NCBI RefSeq assembly: GCF_004664715.2
Contig: NC_051069.1
Span: forward strand, 10,405,501 to 10,469,500
From: Peromyscus leucopus
Lineage: Eukaryota; Chordata; Mammalia; Rodentia; Cricetidae
Reading direction: 5' to 3'
Length of the DNA: 64,000 nt
This document shows positions 56,968 to 64,000 of the stretch, piece by piece. Position 1 is the stretch's first letter; every line of letters begins with the position of its first letter. Made by a program: the position numbers and the translations under genes. The notes under the pieces are model-generated. The model was not told the origin of the DNA and made no database searches. It saw nothing but the letters and a program-made list of their open reading frames with translations.

Positions 56968-57310
56968 AATCATGTGGTGGTTTAAATAAAATGCCCCCCC
57001 CAGGCTTATAGGGAATGGCATTATTTGAAAGGATTAGGACATGTGGCCTTGCTGAAATAGGTGTAGCTTTATTGGAGGAAGTGTGTCACTGGGGTGGGTT
57101 TTGAGGTTTCAGAAGCTCAAGCCAGGCCCAGTGGCTTGCTTTCTCTTCCTGCTGCCTGTGGATCTGGATGCATGCCACCATGCTTCCCACCATGACATTA
57201 ATGGACAAAACTTCTGAACTGTAAGCCAGCCTCAATTAAATATTTTCCTATATAAGAGTAGCCGGTCATGGTGTCTCTTCACAGCAATAGAAACCCTAAC
57301 TGAAACAAAT
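56968..57310 (+). mobile_element. Rodent hAT-Charlie-like element (URR1-type)
   Basis: Fullest copy: ggtggtttaaataaaatgcc, ggattaggacatgtggcctt, gaggaagtgtgtcactgggg, ttcagaagctcaagccaggc and ctcttcacagcaatagaaac. Confidence 0.62.
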
Positions 57311-58364
57311 GATAATACAAAACTAGAGAACAATGTTCTTTTGCTAATTTTCAATCAACATCTGCTAGACAACCATTCTGAGGTAGGTACTAGTGACGTA
57401 GAACAGACTGAAAAGCCAGGCTTGGTGTGGCAGGCATGTACAGATCAACAGTTGAAGGTCACCCTCAGCTACTGAGTGGGTTTGAGACCAACCTGGGATA
57501 TGAGATCCTCTCCCAAGTGGGGAACAGAAGACACTGAGACCCATCACTGGTTTAACAAGAGATACAGGTATGTGGGGCCGGAAGTACATGTAGTTCAATA
57601 AGTATGTACTAGAGCAGCCATACTACAGAGGGCAAAGGAAAGGTATCCCCCAAAGAGAAAGAAAGGTCTTGGAGAAACGTATGTCCAAAGTCACTGGGAA
57701 GGCCAGCAGCTGGCACAAAGTGAGCCTGGAATGTGGCTGAAGACAAGGGAAGTATGGCAAGCTACTTAGAAGTTCTTCTTCGGGCCTGGAGAACCTTCAG
57801 TCGTTTTACTCCAGGCTAGCTGTCTAGAAATCTGCCAGGAGTCTCCTGCTTAGGCCCAACCTGGCCAGAGTCACGCAGGGATGACAGACAGTTGCCACTG
57901 TCACCGACTTTTACACGACTTCCGTGGATCCAAACTTGAGGCATCAGGCTCACCCTACAAGCCCTTTCACCCACTGGCCCATCTTTCCGGTCCACCCCTG
58001 GGAGGTTTCCACGCGTCCACGTGAGCAAATGAGGTCAGAATGCTTTTTATAGTTTGTGTCTTCAGATAGAGGTGGGAGGTAAGAGAAGATACATTCCACA
58101 GTCAGCGGGGCTTGGTAGCCTCCTGCCTAGGAGAGGCTCATAGTGCCAAGCAGAGATCTGTTGTCACCAAGGTCCCCAGAAGAAGGCCACCATGCCCGCC
58201 ATCAGGGATGGCTTCTGAGGGAATAGTCACTAATAGGAACTAAGCCTGGAAGAGGCTCGGGTGTGAATGAAGCTGGTCGTGGTTGAGAGGAAGTCTCGGG
58301 AGCCAGCAGCCCTGGCTCCAGGACCGTGGTATACAGGGTCCATCCCCAGCCATTTTAGTCTGAT

Positions 58365-58715
58365 TTTTCTTTGGGCCGCCAGCTCACAATAACAACACAG
58401 AGACTTATTGTTAATTATGAAAGCTCAGCCTTAGCTTAGGCTTGTTCCTAACTAGTTCTTATAACTTAAATAAACCCATATCCTTTAATCTACGTTCTTT
58501 TACGTGGCTGGGTTACCTTTAGACTGCCCATCCTGCTTCCTCCACTCCTGGCTGGCAACTCTGCCTTTCTTCTTCCCAGAGATCTCTCTCTCTCTGCCCG
58601 GAAGTCCCACCTATCTCTCCTGCCTAACTATTGGCTCTTCGGTTTTTTTTATTACACCGCTCACAGCAACATGTCTTCACACATTGCACAAATATCCCAC
58701 CACAAGCCATCCCTC
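58365..58715 (-). mobile_element. LTR-like (RMER1-like) fragment
   Basis: Shares order and words with 17467-17934: gagacttattgttaattatg, gctcagccttagcttaggct, cccacctatctctcctgcct, aactattggctcttcgg. Edges are eroded and no target duplication was seen. Confidence 0.5.
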
Positions 58716-59004
58716 CCGAACAGGCCAAGATGGTTATCTTAGGGAGATGACGTTCCAAGCTCTGTGACAAAAAGAGGCAGACTCTGCTGACAGCTCCGTC
58801 TGTCCCTTGTGCTCCTCTGTGACACCTGTCTACCAAATAGCCCGCCTCCTCGGACCTTCCTCACAGGGACAGACAGCAAGTGCACCCTCAAAAGCGCTGG
58901 CTTGACCAGCAAAGCAGATTTGCAGCTTTCCTGAAAACTCCCCCAGAGAAACAGCTGGATGGGTTTAGGCTCTAGCTCTTCCTTCATAAAATGGGCTACA
59001 GTGT

Positions 59005-59220
59005 TGCATAACTAAATATGGTGGCTCAGGCTTGTGATCCCAGCGCTTGGGAGGCAGAGGCAGGAAGATTAGGAGTTCAAGGTCAGCCTCAGCTACATAT
59101 TGAGTTTGAGGCCTGCTTGGGTTACTTGAGACCCTATCTCAAAAAAACAACAAAAGAAAGGAAGGAAGGGAAGGAGGAAGAAAAAGAGGGAAGGACAGAC
59201 AACAAAACAAACAAACAAAA
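59005..59220 (+). mobile_element. B1 SINE with A-rich tail
   Basis: aatatggtggctcaggcttg, gatcccagcgcttgggaggc, gttcaaggtcagcctcagct, gagaccctatctcaaaaaaa, then an AAAC/GGAA-rich tail. Confidence 0.8.
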
Positions 59221-59820
59221 ACAAAAACAGTGATGGGTCCTGTAATCCCAGCATTGGGGAGGCCAAGGCAGGGGTATTACCATGAATGCAAGTCCAGCCA
59301 GGAAACTAAAAAATCAATAATAAAACAAAATGTGTTAACTGGAGCTACCCAGCCTTCTCCTCAACCGCAAGAGCTCCACTGAGATGGTGGCTGACGAACA
59401 AAGCCACAGGAGTGTCGTTCTCACCGTTGGCCAGAAGTCCCAGGAAAGTCGGAGGCCAAAGAGCAATTACAACCGTTACAACCTGGCAACGTTGTCGCAG
59501 ATGGGAAAGATTAGTTACTATTTTATCAGCTGAGGCCAGAGTTCCTCTGAGGGAAGGAAGTCTCTTTGTTTAGGAAAAATGCCATGATGGGTAAGGGCGT
59601 GGACAGGGATTGGGAGGAAAAACAGCAGACAGCCAAAGACTCTTGTCTGGGGAATAAGCAGGAATCTGGGGTGAGGAAGAACAAAAGAGAAGGAACCTGA
59701 AGCTACAGCCGGCTGAGGCAGACACCAGGGCTTCAGCACTGAGAGCCTGGGGCAGGAGGATCTGCCCTCAGAGGCCAGCATGGGCTATACAGTAGGAACT
59801 CAATTCAAAAAACAAAACAG

Positions 59821-59978
59821 GGGCCTAGAGAGATGGCTCAGAGGTTAAGAGCATCGACTGCTCCTCCAGAGGTCCTGAGTTCAAGTCCCAGCAACCACAT
59901 GGTGGCTCACAACCATCTGTAATGAGATCTGGCGCCCTCTTCTGTGTACATAATAAATAAATAAATCTTTGAAAAAAA
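59821..59978 (+). mobile_element. B2 SINE, well preserved
   Basis: gcctagagagatggctcaga, gaggttaagagcatcgactg, gagttcaagtcccagcaacc, gtaatgagatctggcgccct, with the aataaataaataaatc end. The region GGCGCCCTCTTCTGTGT is the B2-borne CTCF-like site with its terminal CC lost. Confidence 0.92.
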
Positions 59979-59999
59979 CAACAACAACAAACCCACTAG

Positions 60000-60195
60000 G
60001 GGCAGGAGGGATGGCTCAGAGGTTAAGGTCCTTGCTGCTCTTACAGAGGACCCTGCACCCACACAGTGGCTCACAACCACCTGTAACTTTAATTTTAGGA
60101 GTCTGAGGCCCTCTCCTGGCTTTCTGGGGCATTGCACACATGTGGTGCACGTAAGTTTGTGCAAGCAAATACACATACATATAAATAGATCAATT
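60000..60195 (+). mobile_element. B2 SINE
   Basis: gcaggagggatggctcagag, gaccctgcacccacacagtg, gcccctctcctgg-type end at about 60110. Lacks part of the B box. Confidence 0.75.
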
Positions 60196-60242
60196 TAAAA
60201 ATGCTAGTTAAAAAAGCCTTGTGGAAGCTTCCTAAGCTCTTT

Positions 60243-60462
60243 TGATTTGTTTAAGATTTATTTATTTTATGTGTATGAGTACTTTGCCTGAATGTATGTA
60301 CCGTGTGTGTACCTGGCTCCCACAGAGGTGAGAAGAGGCCATTGAATCACCTGGAAATGTAGTTAAGGATGGTTGTAAACCACCATGTACCATGTTAGGA
60401 ACCCAACCCAGGTCCTCTGGAAGAGCAACAAGTGCTGTTGACCACTGAACCATCTCCCCAGG
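60243..60462 (-). mobile_element. B2 SINE
   Basis: The plus strand has tttatgtgtatgagtacttt, gaacccaacccaggtcctct, ggaagagcaacaagtgctgt and gaaccatctccccaggc. Confidence 0.82.
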
Positions 60463-61239
60463 CAAGGGAGCTCTTTAAGAACAGTGGTACGATTTAACCT
60501 AACCTTTTTTTCCCAATATAAGACACATATTCAAATTGCCAATAAATGCTACCCACCACCACTCCCAGCAGCAAATGAACGGGGATTAGAGGAGAGGGGT
60601 CTGTGTTCACTTTGGGGGCAATGCTGGGGTACAGATGAAGGTGTGTCCATAAGACAGCTAAAAGGGAACTTTAGAAACCTGAGCTAGGGAATTCTCAGAG
60701 CTAGTGAGGGCACATGATGCTTTCCCTAGTTTGTGATATGGAATTTGCATGGTGCCTCATAGTCACTGTGTTAGGATCAGTCCAGCAGACACCTGAAAGT
60801 GTTCTGGCCACAGTTCTTGTCTGTTATCGGGGTAAACATTTTCTCTAGGCTTCTCTCTGACTGAGGTCAGTTCTGTTGACTGTTAGGGCCGAACTTGGGG
60901 ATCAGCCAGATAAGAGATGACCTTAGCTTCTGGCTTCCCTCTTCTGACTGCCTGGGGCCACTATAGGCTCTGGGCAATGCTTATCTGATGTAGCTGTATG
61001 GGTGAGTCCTTAGTGATAACAATCCACTGTGCCTGTTAGCAAGGTGAAGCCTGCCCACCATCTTATCTTGTTGAATTCTGGTCGTGAGAAGCCCAGAAGA
61101 GCAGAAAGGCCATAGAGAGACAGAAGGGCAAAGGCTCAGAACTCAAATGTGGATTAGGCGTGAGATGCAAGCTCTGAAGAGACAGAATGAAAAGACTATT
61201 ACCATTAAAGAAATAGAAAGAAGTATAAAAATATGTAGC

Positions 61240-61372
61240 AAGGCTTAGCAGCATGTGTCCACAATCCCAGAAATCTGGACGTAGATGTGAGAGGATTGGG
61301 AGTTCAAGGCCACTCTCAGATACCTAGTGAGTTTGAAGGCCAGCCTGGGCTACATGAAAAAAAAAAAAAAAA
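61240..61372 (+). mobile_element. B1-type SINE with poly-A
   Basis: gcaaggcttagcagcatgtg, gttcaaggccactctcagat, ggccagcctgggctacatga, poly-A at 61357-61372. Confidence 0.72.
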
Positions 61373-61377
61373 ACCAA

Positions 61378-61880
61378 GGCCTATGAAATGGCTTAAGTGG
61401 GTCAGAGCAGCTGCTGGATAAGCCCTGATGATCTGAATTTGAACCTTAGAACCCACAGTGGAAGGAAAGCTGATTCTTGGGGGGAGGGAGGAATTTCAAG
61501 ACAGGATTTTACTGTGTAGCCCAGCTGTCCTGAAACTCACTCTGTAGACCTGACTGGCCTCAAACTCACAGAGATTGCCTGCCTCTGCCTCTCGAGTGCT
61601 GGGATTAAAGACATATGCCATAGTGGGAAAACTGATTGCTTTTGGGTTTGGTTTTGTTTTTTTTTGAGACAGGGTTTCTCTGTGTAGCTTTGGAGCCTTT
61701 CCTGGAACTCACTCTGTAGCCCAGACTGGCCTCAAACTCACAGAGATTTGCCTGCCTCTGCCTCCCAAGTGTTGGGAATAAGACATGGGCCACCAGCGCC
61801 CAGTGGGAAAACTGATTCTTGAAAGTTGTCCTCAGACTTCCACAGGTGGCTGTGACATACTGACACATATGTCCTTTCTC
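61378..61880 (+). mobile_element. B3-type SINE interrupted by two minus-strand B1 elements
   Basis: B3 pieces at 61378-61475 (gaaatggcttaagtgggtca, gaatttgaaccttagaaccc) and 61804-61880 (ttcttgaaagttgtcctcag). Between them are B1(-) at 61490-61622 and B1(-) at 61650-61803. The B3 word cagtgg(a)aaa(a)ctgatt appears three times, around each B1. Confidence 0.75.
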
Positions 61881-62009
61881 TCGCTCCCCCCACCCACCTC
61901 TCTCTTTCTCTCTTTTTCTGTGTGTGTGTTCACATACACCAAACATACAATTATGTAAATAAAAACAAATATGGCATTGTTAAGACTGACTGGGACTTAA
62001 CAAAGTCAG

Positions 62010-62170
62010 TGGAGTGCCCACTCACATGCACAAAGCCCTGGCTGGGTTCAACTACAGCACTGTATAAAATCAGAATTACGGCACATGCCTGTAACGCCAG
62101 CACTCTGGAGGGGGCGGGCAGGAGGGTCAGAAGTGTAAGCTGTTCTTTGATTAAGCAGTGAGTTCAAGGC
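62010..62170 (+). mobile_element. ID-B1 composite SINE fragment
   Basis: gcacaaagccctggctgggt, caactacagcactgtataaa, cggcacatgcctgtaacgcc. Confidence 0.6.
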
Positions 62171-62379
62171 CACATTATCACGACAAACCTTGGAGTCAGC
62201 CTGGGCAATGCCTGCTTCTTTCAACCCACTCCCAGGTCTCAACACCCTAATCTACCCAGTTTGGTGGGCCGCCTTGTACATGCACCCCAAGCAACAGCAC
62301 GCAGAGCCCTCTCTACCCTTGCAGGACTCAAGTGCTGAAGACGATCACCTGCCAGAGCCAACCCCTTGAAGTATTGCCA

Positions 62380-62740
62380 CAAGGAGGTTGGGGGTGGGGG
62401 TGGGGTGTCTGCAGGTGCCAGGCACAGATGCAAACCACAAAGAGGTGAGAAGGAAAACTTAGTTCTTTGACTCAACCTAGACCAAACCTTGGGGAGCCTC
62501 ATGCCAGGCATTCCCTTGTCAGCATATTTGGTTTGTGCACCACAAGGAAGGAGAGAGACAACACTTCCGGGTTCCCGAGCTTTTACGAAATCACCACAGA
62601 AGCGGGTCACTGATGGATCAGGGCTGCAGGACAAGGCGTCTTGTTTCCCCTGACAGCCCCGAGCAAGGGCAGAAGCGGGGTTTATAAACACAGAGTTCTC
62701 AAACATTTGTTGCCAAGTTACAGTTACAATTTTCCCCAAT
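62380..62740 (-). mobile_element. Possible LTR or other retroelement fragment
   Basis: On the minus strand a TTTATAAACCCC TATA-like word (complement at about 62676) is followed by a moderately CpG-rich stretch. Nothing coding is recognised in the 166-codon open frame at 62239-62739. Family and edges are unresolved. Confidence 0.25.
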
Positions 62741-63139
62741 CAGGAATCAAAGATTAGGGATTTTCCTTGTGTAGTCCATTGTTGTCAACCAACATACTAC
62801 GGAAGCCTTTCTTAGTCCAGCCAGTCAGATTCATTTGTTCTTTCTGTTGTTAGGGAAAGTCATAATGTTTCTAGAGAACTAAAGATGCATAAAGACTATT
62901 TCTATGGTTTAGGGATGAGGTCGATCAGCCATTGGAAAGCTCAGTTTCCCTAGGGCTTGGAAAACTTAATTTATTTCACCCTGCAAGTAAAATGGCGTCT
63001 GAAGTCAAAATGTCAATACTTAGGCCCATTTTGTCTACTCTCTTGGCCAAGAGCCCAGAGCTGCTGCACCTTGGATTTCAGCCTCCTAAGGACCCAGCTG
63101 AGCTTACCTGCTCTTCTCCTGCGCACTACTGCGAGATGA

Positions 63140-63295
63140 GAAGTCTACTGTGGTGGCACATACTCACAATCCCAGCACTAGGGAGGCAGAGGCAGGAGGG
63201 TCTCTGCAAGTTGGAGGCCAGCCTGGGCTTAATACTAGTTCCAGGCCAGCCAGGAAAACATAGTAAGGCTCTGTTTCTGGAAAAAAAAAAAATTT
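63140..63295 (+). mobile_element. B1 SINE
   Basis: gtggtggcacatactcacaa, tcccagcactagggaggcag, gttggaggccagcctgggct, then an A/T-rich tail. Confidence 0.82.
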
Positions 63296-63313
63296 TTTTT
63301 TAAATGTATGTTG

Positions 63314-63520
63314 TGGGGACTGATGAGATGGCTCAATGGTTAAGAGTACTAACTGCTCTTCCAGAGGTCCCGGGTTCAACTCCCAGCACCCACATGGCTC
63401 CTCACAACTGTCTGTAACTCCAGTTCTGGGGGTGGGGGGTCTGACTCCCTCACATAGACAAACATGCAGGCAACGCACCAATGCACATGGAATAAAAATA
63501 AAATAAATCATTTTTTAAAA
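63314..63520 (+). mobile_element. B2 SINE, well preserved
   Basis: ggggactgatgagatggctc, gtcccgggttcaactcccag (strong B box), tctgtaactccagttctggg, with an aataaaaataaaataaat end. Confidence 0.92.
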
Positions 63521-63531
63521 ATGTGTGTTGT

Positions 63532-63720
63532 GGGCTGGAGCGATGGTTCAGCGGCTCTTCTTCCAGAGGACCTGGGTTTGATCCTAGTTCTCACATGGCA
63601 GCTCACAACCGTCTGCAGCTTTAGTCCCAGAGGATCTGAGGCCTTCTACAGGCACACACGGTGCCTAAACACACAAGCAGATGAAACAACACAACCATGC
63701 ACATAAAGTAGATACATTAT
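63532..63720 (+). mobile_element. B2 SINE
   Basis: gggctggagcgatggttcag, gacctgggtttgatcctagt, tcacatggcagctcacaacc. A deletion joins the A-box region to cggctcttcttccagagg. Confidence 0.85.
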
Positions 63721-63767
63721 TTTATCATGTATGTTGCCCAGCATGCCCTGGATTCAACCCCAGCAAA

Positions 63768-63828
63768 AATAAATAAGTAAATAAATAAATAAATAATTTA
63801 TTGGTTTTTTTTTTTTTTTTTTTTTTTA
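63768..63828 (+). repeat. (AAAT)n and poly-T tract
   Basis: Short AAAT array (63768-63796) and a T run of about 22 (63805-63827). Confidence 0.9.
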
Positions 63829-63844
63829 GGAGGATAGGCATACG

Positions 63845-64000
63845 AGGCTGGGAATGTAACCCAGTTCATGAAATGCTTGCCTAGCATGGACAAAGCCCTG
63901 GGTTCAATCCCCAGCACTTCACAAACTTAGCATGGTGGTGTATCCTTGTAAGGCCAGCCTGGCCTACAGAGTGAGTTTCAGGACAGCCAAGGCTACACAG
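63845..64000 (+). mobile_element. ID-B1 composite SINE, cut by the window end
   Basis: gaggctgggaatgtaaccca, gggttcaatccccagcactt (strong B box), tagcatggtggtgtatcctt and a B1-like 3' half (gttcaggacagcc-type) running off the end. Confidence 0.82.

Larger units (their letters stand above)
49846..64000. other. Intergenic DNA downstream of Coro2b
   Basis: No coding exon, processed pseudogene or RNA gene could be recognised. Conserved synteny from memory places Anp32a further downstream on the opposite strand, but none of it is seen here. Unique-looking stretches: about 49850-50180, 50760-51790, 52010-52820, 53120-54360, 57320-58360, 58720-59000, 59340-59810, 60480-61230 and 62800-63130. Confidence 0.75.

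Noticed and set aside
59340..59520. Possible processed pseudogene fragment (CpG-rich, open for about 60 codons)
   Set aside because: No protein family was recognised in any frame and there is no poly-A tail or target duplication.
59821..59895. tRNA-like A and B boxes
   Set aside because: They belong to a B2 SINE; no cloverleaf with an anticodon arm is retained. The same applies to other B2, B3 and ID heads.
62239..62739. 166-codon minus-strand open frame
   Set aside because: No family recognised; the interval looks like an eroded retroelement or unique DNA, not a gene.

Overview
The window is mammalian nuclear DNA from a muroid rodent. It is dense in B1, B2, B3, B4 and ID/ID-B1 SINEs, rodent hAT-Charlie-like fragments and long microsatellites. 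Several B1 copies (12783-12942, 55378-55527) carry a 3' body that I associate with cricetids (hamsters, voles, deer mice) rather than mouse or rat, so a cricetid is my best guess. This is inference from repeat flavour, not a measured placement.

One protein-coding gene is present: the 3' part of Coro2b (coronin 2B, ClipinC), on the + strand. Ten coding exons lie at 23441-23557, 36041-36190, 37171-37335, 38253-38369, 39448-39552, 40463-40559, 41873-41985, 42139-42229, 42407-42546 and 47921-48052. They join in frame with canonical GT/AG borders and give 408 residues plus stop. Roughly 72 N-terminal residues and the first exons are missing, so they must lie upstream of base 1. The visible protein has most of the WD40 beta-propeller, the coronin C-terminal extension and a short C-terminal coiled coil. 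The 3' UTR runs from the stop to an AATAAA at 49824-49829.

Layout: 1-23440 is the intron before the first visible exon (mostly SINEs, microsatellites, two nested-insertion loci, two LTR-like insertions with 6-bp target duplications, one strong CTCF-like motif). 23558-36040 is a 12.5-kb intron. 36041-42546 is a compact block of eight exons. 42547-47920 is the last intron. 49846-64000 is downstream intergenic DNA with no recognisable gene; its only CpG-enriched patch is about 53390-54060.

I found no rRNA, genuine tRNA gene, CRISPR or intact retrovirus. The most notable non-gene structures are: an 18-bp minisatellite ending about 70 bp before the first visible exon; a GCC repeat 28 bp before the exon at 37171, where the intron is open in frame with the exon; two CTCF-like motifs; a perfect 12-bp inverted repeat; several non-B-DNA tracts; and a clear record of nested transposition.
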